The notes under the pieces were generated by a model. The model had not been told where the DNA came from and did not search any database. It saw nothing but the letters and a program-made list of their open reading frames with translations. 64,000 nt of DNA from Cafeteria roenbergensis (Eukaryota > Sar > Bigyra > Bicosoecida > Cafeteriaceae), in the NCBI GenBank assembly GCA_008330645.1, contig VLTN01000018.1, positions 372,001-436,000 on the forward strand, in the 5' to 3' direction. This document shows, one piece after another, positions 53,501 through 62,461 of the stretch. Every line of letters starts with the position of its first letter. Positions within the stretch are counted from its first letter, which is position 1. The position numbers were made by a program, and so were the translations under genes.

Positions 53501-55379
53501 CCGGGGTGTAGGTCGCGCCGGCAGGCACCACCGCGAATCGAAAGGCAGCCGCCACGGGAAGCAGAGCCTCGGAGGCGAGCGACGGGGCGCTTCCAGCGCC
53601 CACCGCCGAGCCCCGCTTGGGCGTGCGAAGGAGGCTGGGGCCGTCGCCATCCAGCCCCAGGCCAAAGGCGGACGCCCCAGACCCCTGGCCGGCTCGCAGG
53701 CCGGATCGAGCCAAGTCGCGGCGCACTGCCGCCTCGGCGCCCTCGTTGCCGTGCGAGGCGCTGGGAGGGCGCGAGAGGTCCGCCAGCACCGGCTCCTCGT
53801 CCTCCGCTCCTGGCGCAACGGCCACGAAGAGCCCCGTGTGCACGGAGCGCAGCAACAGCGGCGAGCTCAGCGGCACGCCAGAGGCTCCGGCTAGGCTGCG
53901 TGAGCCGAGCCCGAGCGACCGCCCCCCCGCCCCTCCGCGCGAATCGCCCAGCGACTCGGCAATGGCGCTCAGAACGGCGTCCGCCTCGGCCTCAGTTCCC
54001 TGCTCCCCGACAGCGCCAGCCCAGCCGCCGCCGCCGCCGCCGGAACGAGCGGACCCCTCCTTGGGCGCGACGGACGCCAGCAGGCTCGGCGTGCAGAGCT
54101 GAAACAGCTCCTGCGGGCCCGGCGCGGCCGCTCTGGCGCGGAGCGCCATGCTGACTGAGTCTGCTCCCAGGAACCGGCCGCTTGCGACGCAGCACAGCGC
54201 AACCGGAGCTCCGCTGACCAGCGCCCCGCCAGTGCCCCCGTCAGGCCGCAGCAGCTCCCAGACCTCCCCGTCGCGGCCAAGCCCGGGCCCCTCCGCGGCC
54301 ACCGCCTCCCCCCACTTGGCTGCCGGCCCGTGCGCGGCATCGCTGTCGTCTGCGAGGAACGCGGCTAGCGACTCCTCCTCCCTCTCCCCCGCGTCCCCCG
54401 ACCACGCGCCGCTGTTGCTGCCGCCCGCGGCTCCGCTCGAGCCCTTGAGCGCCAGGTGGCGCGCGCCTCCCGCCAGCGAGCGGATCACCACCCGGTCACC
54501 GAACGCAAGGCAGCCGGGGGCGCGCGAGGAGTCCGCTCCCGTGCCGGAATGAGCGCCGCTCACGCCCGCGGCCCTGGCCGCACCACTGGAGGCCCCGCCC
54601 CCCCCCGCTTCCAGAGCGACGGCCGCGGCGGTGCGGGCCTGACGGCGCGGCCGCTGCTCTGTTGCGGCTGCCCCTGCGGGGGCTTGGGCGCCGCCTCGTG
54701 GTCCCGGCGGAGCGGCGGAGCGGGCCGGGGCGGACTCGCGACGGGAGGAGGGAGCGCCACGACCCGGGCCTGGCGCGCGGCCATCACCGTCGACGGTGGA
54801 GCGCTCTGGTGCGCCCGCCTCTGCCGTCTCGCGGCCTGACGACTCAGCGGCCCTGCGTGCTTGCCGCGCGCGCGCCGCGCGCACAGCCTGCTCCAGGTCC
54901 TCCAGGAGGGATGTGTCGCTCACTGCTCGCGCGATCACCGCAATTGCGGGAGCGAATCCGCCAGAGTCCTGCGAAGGCGCAGCCGCCCAAACAGCAAGTG
55001 AGCCGGACCGGAGGCTCAGCTTCTCGCGCGACCGCAGCCACGCCAAACCAAGCTCCCAGCAGCGCTACGACGACCTCGGCCTCAAGCCCGACCCCGCCCC
55101 TCACTGCGCGCCGCGGGCCTCCCGCGCCTCGCGGGCCGAGGGTGCCGTTTGAACGCCTTGGCTGCTCACCCTTGCAATCATCGCAAGCACCGACTCTTGG
55201 AGCAGCCCGCGCTGGTTGGGGGAGCAGTGCTGCTTGAGAACTTCGAGGACCATGCGGTGCGCCTCCGGCTCGAGCCTGGGCGCACCAACCGGCGGGCGCA
55301 CGAACGCCGTTGCCGCTTCCCGGAGCACGGCGTTGTCACCGAGGCGCAGTGCCTGCAGCACAACCTTGAGCTCGTCCAT
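50568..55379 (-). CDS. TUBGCP2: Gamma-tubulin complex component 2 (GCP2/Spc97), expanded
   Basis: Core subunit of the gamma-tubulin small complex, nucleating microtubules at basal bodies and spindle poles. CDS complement(50568..54968, 55170..55379), 1,536 aa against about 900 in animals. Exon 1 codes MDELKVVLQALRLGDNAVL...; the 201-bp intron (GTGAGC...CGCAG) joins MIAR to DSGGFAP. GRIP1 (about 605-960): ESLLAADVIDAMLGHTGRYV, PPLQRLWFHLQPALRTLAGL, CRFLLERAAAPFLRQVEAWVF. Between: YFLLAQGDFVSHFMDSAEEE. GRIP2 (about 1217-1513): VPWPVSLVISPDSLIKY, LLFRHLFLCKHVERKL, RARMQHFVRNLVYYMTIEAM, RFLDTSLKECLL and the GCP2 signature VTRLDFNGFYAETL. GRIP2 wording separates it from GCP3. Extra length lies in residues about 100-600 (Ala/Gly/Ser-rich, but with three short strand-G-strand motifs resembling beta-trefoil repeats) and in a GAGAGAG linker. 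ATG 55391 is an alternative start. Confidence 0.93.
52490..52560 (-). repeat. Hexamer repeat coding Gly-Ala linker in GCP2
   Basis: Imperfect GCGCCC/GCCCGC repeat encodes alternating Ala-Gly between GRIP1 sub-blocks. Confidence 0.7.
54969..55169 (-). other. GCP2 intron
   Basis: 201 bp, GTGAGC donor after GCAAGG, CTTCGCAG acceptor before GACTCTGGC; phase 0. Confidence 0.7.
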
Positions 55380-55775
55380 GGTCGTGCGCACAATCTACGC
55401 GAGCACTGCCTTGCGCACGGCCGCCCCGGGTGGGTTCTCCAGGCAGGGCAGGGAGCGCACGGCCGGTGCTGAGGCTCCCCGACAATGCTTGCTCTGCCAG
55501 CGTCGGATTGGCCATCGCGAGTCGAATGACCCGCTGGCTCGCACACGGAACGAACACGACAGCGCCTGCTCCGCGGGCAGCGCAGAGCAGGCCCTCGTCT
55601 CTTCTCTTGCAAGAGGAGGAGGGGGGGGTCAGCGGGACGGGAAGGCGGCAGGTGGCGGTGGCGTTGGGCGCTGGGCGCGGCCGGTTTTGCTGCCTCGGCA
55701 GCAAATTAGCACCGTGCACCGAAACCCCGTGTGCTGACCGTCGCCAAGCCAGCTTGTTGGCAGCGCGTCGCTGCG
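55380..55775. promoter_or_regulatory. Bidirectional promoter region GCP2/EF-hand-like gene with X-box-like palindrome
   Basis: About 396 bp between opposed starts. At 55686-55705 it holds a perfect 9-bp inverted repeat with a two-base centre, TTTGCTGCC-TC-GGCAGCAAA. The inner GCTGCC-NN-GGCAGC fits the relaxed RFX X-box pattern GYNRCC-N(0-3)-GGYNRC. The flanks include a short AT-rich patch (CAAATTAGC). Confidence 0.45.
55686..55705. repeat. 9-bp perfect inverted repeat, X-box-like
   Basis: TTTGCTGCC-TC-GGCAGCAAA, 71 bp upstream of the EF-hand-like gene's ATG and about 307 bp upstream of GCP2. Confidence 0.6.
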
Positions 55776-58160
55776 ATGCGCATCAACGTCACGATTGACG
55801 GCGGGCGCACTGTTCACGTGATTCCTGTGGGGGACGGGAAGAAACCAGTCCGGTGGCTCGGAGTTGTTGCCGCCCAGCGCTACCGCAAGGTGAGAGAGTC
55901 TGCCCTCTCTGAGCTGGCCGCGTCGCACTCTCACGCCAGGCGCTCTCCTTTTGGAGCAGCCCCTTGCTGCTGAAGCTGCTGGTGTTTGCAAACGTGGAGC
56001 TTGTTGCCGCACTGCGGCTAATGACGGCGCCCCCTATGCTTGATCCCAAAGACGCAGCTTGCTCCGCGCGGCCGAGTGCGCTCCACGGAGGCTGCCGCGC
56101 GACCAGTCGGGGTCCGCATGGTTCAGGCGGTGTGGTGCCTTCGCCCGGGAAAGGCAGAACCCACCATTGCCGAGACCAAAACGCTGACCTACCTGATTGC
56201 AAACGGCAGCTACAAGGGGGAAGTGGAGGACTTGACTCCTGCGGGGGCGCGGCAGCTATTGGCGAGCTGCGCTGTGGTTGGCACAGAGAAGCCGGCTGGG
56301 GGGAGCGCGGCACGCTCCGTGGCAACGGAAGCAACTGCCGCTCGCAGCTTGGCGGTCTCCCGCAGAGCCAGCCGCGCGCGTCTCTCAACCGCGGGTAGCG
56401 AGGCGGTGGCCGAGCATGCCGAAGCCAGCTCCCCGCTGGTGCGAACGCGGCTGGACCCGAATCAGACCATATGCGCAGTCCTCAAGGACGACGACTGGGT
56501 TGAAGTGGAACTTGCTCACGAAGTGCCTCTCGCCTCGGACGGCAAGCTCGACACGCCTGAGTTCCACTGCGACGGGTTCGAGCGATCTGCCGCTGCGGCT
56601 ATTCGCCGGGAGGAGCGGAGGATCAGTGCTGCGCTTCGCGAGGAGGCCATTCAGCGGGACCAGCGCCTAGCTCTGGCCAAGCGAGACGAGATCGCCCACA
56701 TGCTGTTTGATGTGCATCTCGGGGAGCCAGACGCGACAGCAGCGCAGGCCATGTTCGACACGGACTGGGCCCAGGTCCGGAACGCGAAGTCGATCATTGT
56801 GGAAGGCGAGGAGAAGGTGGTGATCGACGTTTGCTGCAAGCACTACGTGGCAATGAGGGACGTTTTTCGGTTCTACTCCAACATGATGGGCGCCGGCACA
56901 TCCACTGGAAACAGCTTCTCCATGGATCAGAACGAATTCATGGCCATCATCCTCGACTCCAGGTTCCCTCTTCACGGGGTCAACCCCGCTGCAGTGTTTG
57001 CGCTGGCGTGCACTGGTGAGCGGACGATGATCTCGGACCCGTCCGTTCGAATGTCTCGCGCGCAATTCCTCGACGGGCTGCTGACGCTTGCCGGCGAAGT
57101 CAGCGGCCACGTGACGGCGCGGCTGTATGGGCGCGGCGCAACGCCCCAACCAGCGCTTTCTGCGGCCGGGACCGCAGAGGTGTTCGAAACCATCGTCGAG
57201 CCAGCAGCTGCCAACGCGATGACGTCCACAACCGTTCGGAAAATGCTCAGGTGCGCCGACACAATGGACACGCTCTTCCCTGCCCTGGATCACATCCAGG
57301 CGCTCTTCGAAGAGTTTTGCGACGGCTTCGACGAGCCAGGAGAGGACGAGCTCCAAGCAGCAAGGATGAAGCAGGCTGCGGGCCAGGCCGTACAGCTGCC
57401 CCAGGAGGAGCCGATCATGTCCATTCACGCGTGGTTCACGGCGCTCGAGGCCATCGGGATATTGGACCGCAACCTGGGGCGCGACCCCAGCGGCCGAAAG
57501 ACCCACCAGCTCCGCCAAGGGCCAGGAGAGGATATTTTGAGCGTCAAAGAGGCGTCACTGGCGTTCTTCCTGGCGCAGTCTGAAGACGAAGGTGCTCCGC
57601 CCCCAGACGCTGCGCCGGCTGTCCCAACTGCGGTTGAAGGGCCGGACGGCGCTGGGGGCCCAGCCACGGACGCGGGGGCTTCTGAATCCGGAACTGCCGC
57701 GACGGGCGCAGGAGCTGCCGCCGGCGACGCCGGGGACGGGCTGGCTGAGATGGACTTCAGCGAATTTGTTGAGGCGCTTGCACACGCCAGCCTGGCCAAG
57801 TGGGAGGACCCGGAGGAGCCGCTGAGCGCGAAGCTTTCACGCATTATTGATGCTGCCGATCTGCGACGGGAAGCCGCAAAAGTGGAAGCCGCCATGGCGG
57901 AGGAGCGGTCTCACCAGATTCTGGAGGTGCCGCTGTTCTCAACGATGGGCAACTCTTCTGCGTTGGCCAGGCGTGAAGACGTTCGCGCCGGGATGATCGC
58001 GCGTCGCAATGCGCGGCAGGCCGAGGCAATGGCGAGTCGGCCGCCGCAGATGGGGCCCGGAGTGGCGGACGGGCTGCGCCGAACGCCGGCCCACTCTCGC
58101 GCCATGTCAAGTGCGTCGTTGGGCAGGGGGGGCGGCCCAGCGGGGGCCAAGCCACGCTAG
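55776..58160 (+). CDS. Conserved EF-hand-like protein of unknown function, two exons
   Basis: CDS join(55776..55889, 56058..58160), 738 aa. Exon 1 codes MRINVTIDGGRTVHVIPVGD and then a segment ending WLGVVAAQRYRK, a compact beta-hairpin/helix unit. The 168-bp intron (GTGAGA...CGCAG, phase 0) joins to LAPRGRVRS, a smooth continuation. Body: helix-rich, AAIRREERRISAALREEAIQ (about 215-235), HYVAMRDVFRFYSNMMGAG then SFSMDQNEFMAIILD (about 325-340) and a later MDFSEFVEALAHASL (about 603-618). The last two look like the F-x-E-F exit halves of EF-hands, but the loops lack canonical Asp ligands, so Ca2+ binding is doubtful. Codon use is less GC-extreme and the protein far less repetitive than its neighbours, which suggests constraint. 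It sits between GCP2 and CFAP100, so a cytoskeletal or ciliary role is possible but is only inference. Confidence 0.78.
55890..56057 (+). other. EF-hand-like gene intron
   Basis: 168 bp, GTGAGA donor, GACGCAG acceptor, phase 0. Confidence 0.75.
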
Positions 58161-58299
58161 CGGCGTGAATGGGCAGCGAAGTGGCGACGTGTGCTTGCAG
58201 AGCCACATCCATGTCAGGTTCGAACCGCGAGCGAGCGCTGCCGCAGGCGCGCGCAAACAGGCAAGACAAATTCCACGCGCAACACGCGCACACAGCGGG
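58161..58299. other. Shared 3' region of EF-hand-like and CFAP100 genes
   Basis: 139 bp between convergent stop codons, the tightest convergent spacing here. The 3' UTRs must overlap or be very short. Confidence 0.5.
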
Positions 58300-60188
58300 T
58301 CAGGTGAGGAAACGCATCTCCTCGAGCTCCCTGATTTTTTCGGGGTCCGGCTTTTCCTTCTTGACCTTCTTCTTGATGGGAGCGCTGCGGAACATGAGCG
58401 GCTTGCCCTTGGGCTTTTTTGCGGGGGCGGCGCTTCGCTGGATGCTCAGCTCCAAACGGTGTCTCTGCAAGTCCTCCTGCTGCTGCTTGCGCTCCTTCTG
58501 CTTCTGCTTCCTCCTGCGGCTCTCGAGCTCCTTCTCCATCTTGGCAACGTACGCCCGCGGCATCATGGAGATGGTGGCCAGCAAGGACTCCAGCTTGCCC
58601 TCCAGCTTGGTCAGCATATCGATGCGAGAGGGCCTCGACGTGGTGTCACCCACGCACGCCTTGTACACGGCGTCGATGCGCTCCCCCAGCTTCTCGAGCA
58701 TCGCCTCCTGGGCCCCATCCCCGGCCGCTTTGCTGACCCTGCGCACCAGATCGTCCGCCTTTGCCTCCTCGTCCCTGATCTGCGCCTTGAGGCCCTCGAG
58801 GCCAGACTCCAGCGCGGTCGTTTGGGCGGTCATGGCCGCCTCGGTGCTGCGCAGCTGGGCCCTCAGCTCTTCGAGCTGCTGCTCAATCTGCTGGTTGTGC
58901 TGGATCAAAAACAGGTTCTCGTTCTCCTTCTCCTTGAACTGCTCCAAAAGCTGCTCGGGACGCTCAAAGTACATGGGGAGGTCCTCGCCCGAGGACTCGC
59001 CCTCCTCGTCCTCGGCGCGAGGCTCCGGGTGCCCGGCGAGCCGGGAGGCAACCACAGCAGCAACGTTTGTCTCAGGCGGGGCGCGGCCCTCCTTGATGGC
59101 CCGCTTCCTCGCCGACTCCACCTCGGCGCGCACCCGCCTTTCGATGGCATCCCGCATGTCCGCCCACTCCCGGTGGCGCCGGTTGAACCGCTCCATGCGA
59201 CGGGCCTCCTGCCGAGCAGCCTTCTCCTCCCGGCGCTCGTCCAGCCAGGCAGGCGGGGTCAGGCCCACCAGGAACTCCCTGTAACCCTTGTACTCCTCCA
59301 GGGTCAGCTCCAGCTTGGAGATCTCTGCGAGGGGGGGCGCGGGGTGGAGCAACGCGGCGGCATTGGCGGAGCGGCTTCGCAGGGTGCGTGCCGGAGCACC
59401 GGGCCAGCGTTTGGTTCCCGACCCAGCGGCAATGACAGCGGCAGCGGCAGCGGCAGCGGCAGCGGCAGCGGCAGCGGCAGCGGCAGCGGCACCTCACCGT
59501 TGGCCAAGGAGGTGCACCGGTACTTGAGCTCCTTGATGCGGGCCTGCTTCTTCTGCTTCTCCAGGGCCTTGGCCTCGGCGCTCTTGATCGCCTCGAACGC
59601 CTCCCTGTCGTTCTCCTTGAGGAACGCGTCGAAGCGGATGGCATCCTCCTCGAGCATCAGCTCCGACTTCTTCAGCGCCTCCTCCTTGGCCTGCGCCTTG
59701 CGCTCCAGCTTCTGGATCTCCTCGCGCTTCGTGTCGAGGGTCATCTGCACCAGGAACATCTTGTGCTTCTTGTCCAGGAAGTCGGTCATGCGCTCGCGGT
59801 CGCGGTGCTTGCTGCCCGTCATGGCGGACGTGGCCGCCGACACGAGCCGCTTGGTCTTGGCGATGCGCGCGCGCGCTGCCTCGTCCGTGATGGGGATGTC
59901 GTCCTCCGTCAGCCTCTTGAAAGCCCCGGCGCGGTGCATCTCTGCCGTCTTTTGCCAGACGGGAACGCGGGCAAGTTCGCGCTTGCGCTCCTGGCGCTTG
60001 GCCTTTTCAATCTCGCGCAGGCGGAACAGCTCCTCCCCAGTGGGCAGCAGGAACGGGTTGCTGCCCGCAGCCTCGCTCGAACCGGCGGAGGCTGCGGCGG
60101 CCGCGGCCGCGGAGCCGCGGGTGCCGCCAACAACGGCTTTGCCAGCCCGGGACATGCCCGTGCGGCGGCCTCGGGACGCTGCTGCCAT
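58300..60188 (-). CDS. CFAP100: CFAP100 (CCDC37/FAP100), MIA-complex ciliary protein, two exons
   Basis: Coiled-coil protein of motile axonemes. In Chlamydomonas, FAP100 and FAP73 form the MIA complex that tethers the I1 inner-arm dynein and shapes beating. CDS complement(58300..59324, 59498..60188), 571 aa, near the family's usual ~600. The hallmark DUF4200 block is plain: MFLVQMTLDTKREEIQKLE (about 143-161), KEEALKKSELMLEEDAIRFD, AFLKENDREAFEAIK. After the splice comes EISKLELTLEEYKGYREFL then LTPPAWLDER, as in the animal protein. Further coiled coils (NENLFLIQHNQQIEQQLEEL) and a Lys-rich tail follow (KKPKGKPLMFRSAPIKKKVKK). The 173-bp intron (GTGAGG...CGCAG) contains a hexamer microsatellite. 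ATG 60215 is an alternative start nine codons upstream. Confidence 0.92.
59325..59497 (-). other. CFAP100 intron
   Basis: 173 bp, donor GTGAGG, acceptor CCTCGCAG, phase-1 join (G-AG) giving LANEISKLEL. The exon 1 frame stays open into the intron, adding Pro-Leu repeats if unspliced. Confidence 0.85.
59436..59490 (-). repeat. (CAGCGG)n hexanucleotide microsatellite in CFAP100 intron
   Basis: About nine perfect hexamer units. On the coding strand the repeat starts within about seven bases of the 5' splice site. Confidence 0.9.
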
Positions 60189-60516
60189 CTTCCCGCGCGC
60201 CGAGTGCGCGAACACGTGCTCCTGAACGGAGGGTCCTCGGAGCGGTCGAGCGCGGCCCCGGGAGCGTCAGGCTGCTGCCCGAGCCTGTGCGCGCTGGAGA
60301 ATGTCGGCCAACGGGCCTAATATTTGTCGACTGAGTTCGGCGGCGAGATGGGAACCCGGCTCTGCCAGCAGTTGCACTGCCCCGACAGGAAAGAGCTGCA
60401 GCTTGGCGGCGAATGGCGGCCCCGTCATTGTCCACACGGTCACTCCCTTGCGGCACACCGCCACGAACCCCGCCAAGAGGCTCGCAGTGCGAGTGCTCGT
60501 GCCAAGACTCGCCCGC
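60189..60516. promoter_or_regulatory. Bidirectional promoter region CFAP100/decarboxylase
   Basis: 328 bp between opposed starts. It has one AT-rich patch, CCTAATATTTGTCG at about 60316-60329, which could serve as a TATA-like element. The decarboxylase frame is open back to an ATG at 60301. Confidence 0.4.
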
Positions 60517-62145
60517 ATGGAGTCAACTGCCGCAACAGGCCCCTCCGCAGCGACCCGGGCGTCAGCCGGATCGGCCGCCCCGAGCGCGCCCGCCGCCGGC
60601 GCTGCAGCTGCGGCCTCCGCCGCGCTCCCCGACTCGGAGAGGCACGCGACGCCCGAGTATGCCGCCATGCGCGAGCGCATGGACTGGGAGAAGTTCCGGG
60701 AGCACGGCCGCGGCATGGTCGATTTCATCTCCGACTACTACTCCGGCGTGGAAAAGCTCCCCGTGAAGAGCCAGGTGAAGCCTGGCTACCTCGCGGAGCT
60801 CCTGCCGCGCTCGGCCCCAGAGGCCCCCGAGAGCGTGGGGGATGTGATGAAGGACGTGCGCGAGCACATCCTGCCCGGGATCACGCACTGGCAGCACCCC
60901 TCCTTCTTCTCGTACTTCCCGGCCAACACGTCCTACCCGGGCCTGCTGGGCGACATGCTGGCCTCCTGCTTCAACGTGATCGGCTTCAGCTGGATCGCGT
61001 CGCCGGCGGCCACGGAGCTCGAGAGCATCACGCTCGACTGGCTCGGCGAGCTCATCGGGCTGCCCGAGTCCTTCCTCACGCGGGGCGGCAAGGGCGGCGG
61101 CGTGATCCAGGGCACCGCGTCCGAGGCCACCATCGTGGCGCTGCTGGCCTCTCGCGCCCGCGCTCTCAGCCGGGACCGCGATGGCGCGCCCGCGCTTGAC
61201 GCGGGTGACGGCGGCGCCCTGGAGGATGCCATGGCCCCCAAGTGGTGCGTCTACGGCAGCGACCAGGCGCACTCGAGCGCCAAGAAGGCGTGCATGGTGG
61301 CCGGAATCCCCCTGGCCCGGTACCGCTGCATCCCCAGCAAGCGGGAGGACAACTACTCGCTTGACGTGGCCGCCCTCCGGGAGGCGATGCGGAAGGACAA
61401 GGAGGCCGGGCTGCGGCCCCTGTTCGTGCTGGCCACCTGCGGCACGACCTCCAGCGGCGCCATGGACGACCTCGTGGCCGCCTCGGCCGCCGCCAAGGAG
61501 CACGACGCGTGGATGCACGTGGACGCCGCCTGGGCCGGCAGCGCCTGCATCTGCCCAGAGTTCCGCGGCATGCTGCGCGGCATCGAAAACTGCGACTCCA
61601 TCGACTTCAACCCCCACAAGTGGCTGCTCACCAACTTCAACTGCTCCACGATGTGGGTCCAGGACAAGGAGTGGCTGCTGCAGGCCCTGTCCCTCACGCC
61701 GGAGTACCTCCGCTCCAAGGAGTACGAGGCCAAGGTTGTGCAGGACTACCGCGACTGGCAGATCCCCCTGGGCCGCCGCTTCCACAGCCTCAAGCTCTTC
61801 TTCGTGCTGCGGGTGTTCGGCGCGGAGGGCCTTCGCTCCTTCATCCGAGAGCACGTGGCGCTGGCCACACGCTTCCGCGAGATGATCGAGGCCGACGACC
61901 GCTTCGAGATGCCGGTGCCCCAGTCGCTCAGCCTCGTCTGCTTCCGCCTCAAGGCCGGAAACGCGCCCACGGAGCGCCTGCTGGAGATGCTCAATGAGGG
62001 CGGCAGCGCCTTCATGGTCCACACCAAGCTCAGCGGGGACTTTGTCATCCGCATGGCCGTCGGCAACCCGCGCACCGAGATCCGCCACGTTGACCGGGTG
62101 TGGGAGGAGGTTCGCCGCTGCGCTGACGTGGCCCTGGCCGAGTAG
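60517..62145 (+). CDS. AADC: Aromatic L-amino-acid decarboxylase (group II PLP enzyme)
   Basis: PLP-dependent decarboxylase making tyramine, dopamine, tryptamine or related amines, cytosolic in relatives. 542 aa from ATG 60517; ATG 60301 would add 72 residues, possibly a targeting peptide but more likely leader. Family blocks are present throughout: FISDYYSGVEKLPVKSQVKP, THWQHPSFFSYFPANTSYPG, LGDMLASCFNVIGFSWIASP, TASEATIVALLASRA, YGSDQAHSSAKKA (stacking His), HVDAAWAGSA with the PLP-pairing Asp, FNPHKWLLTNFNCSTMWV with the Schiff-base Lys at residue 368, DYRDWQIPLGRRFHSLKLFF and LVCFRLK. The Tyr of DYRDWQ is the catalytic-loop Tyr of true decarboxylases; Phe at this site marks aldehyde synthases. 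Wording is nearer to animal DDC than to histidine or glutamate decarboxylase. Single exon. Substrate cannot be fixed from sequence. Confidence 0.95.
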   Translation: MESTAATGPSAATRASAGSAAPSAPAAGAAAAASAALPDSERHATPEYAAMRERMDWEKFREHGRGMVDFISDYYSGVEKLPVKSQVKPGYLAELLPRSAPEAPESVGDVMKDVREHILPGITHWQHPSFFSYFPANTSYPGLLGDMLASCFNVIGFSWIASPAATELESITLDWLGELIGLPESFLTRGGKGGGVIQGTASEATIVALLASRARALSRDRDGAPALDAGDGGALEDAMAPKWCVYGSDQAHSSAKKACMVAGIPLARYRCIPSKREDNYSLDVAALREAMRKDKEAGLRPLFVLATCGTTSSGAMDDLVAASAAAKEHDAWMHVDAAWAGSACICPEFRGMLRGIENCDSIDFNPHKWLLTNFNCSTMWVQDKEWLLQALSLTPEYLRSKEYEAKVVQDYRDWQIPLGRRFHSLKLFFVLRVFGAEGLRSFIREHVALATRFREMIEADDRFEMPVPQSLSLVCFRLKAGNAPTERLLEMLNEGGSAFMVHTKLSGDFVIRMAVGNPRTEIRHVDRVWEEVRRCADVALAE

Positions 62146-62461
62146 GCGCTGCGTGCCGCACCGAGCGCCCAAAAACCGTTCAACGGCGCGTTGCAGCCCC
62201 CCCATCTAGCGCTCATCATGCATTCGATTTGGCAGCCTTGCGCCAAGCGAGTTCGCGCTGCGCCTGCCTCTGCTCCAAGGCGCGCTTCGGGCGGCCCCCG
62301 GTGAGCAAGCGCGGCCGCGGAGCTGGCGAGCGCAGTGTTGGGGCACTCACTCGGCGCAACACGGCGGGCACACCGGAGCACACAGCAGCGACACCCGGAG
62401 TCGCAAGCGCAAGGCGCGCGCCTGACCCACGTGCGCCCGCACACCGCGCGAAGCCTTCAGT
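62146..62461. other. Shared 3' region of decarboxylase and OTU genes
   Basis: 316 bp between convergent stops. It is less GC-rich in the first 90 bp (CCATCTAGCGCTCATCATGCATTCG region). No RNA gene or further frame seen. Confidence 0.4.

Noticed and set aside
56900-57000. Canonical Ca2+-binding EF-hand in the gene at 55776-58160
   Set aside because: The helix and F-x-E-F-like exits are there but the loop lacks the usual Asp/Asn ligands, so only EF-hand-like is claimed.
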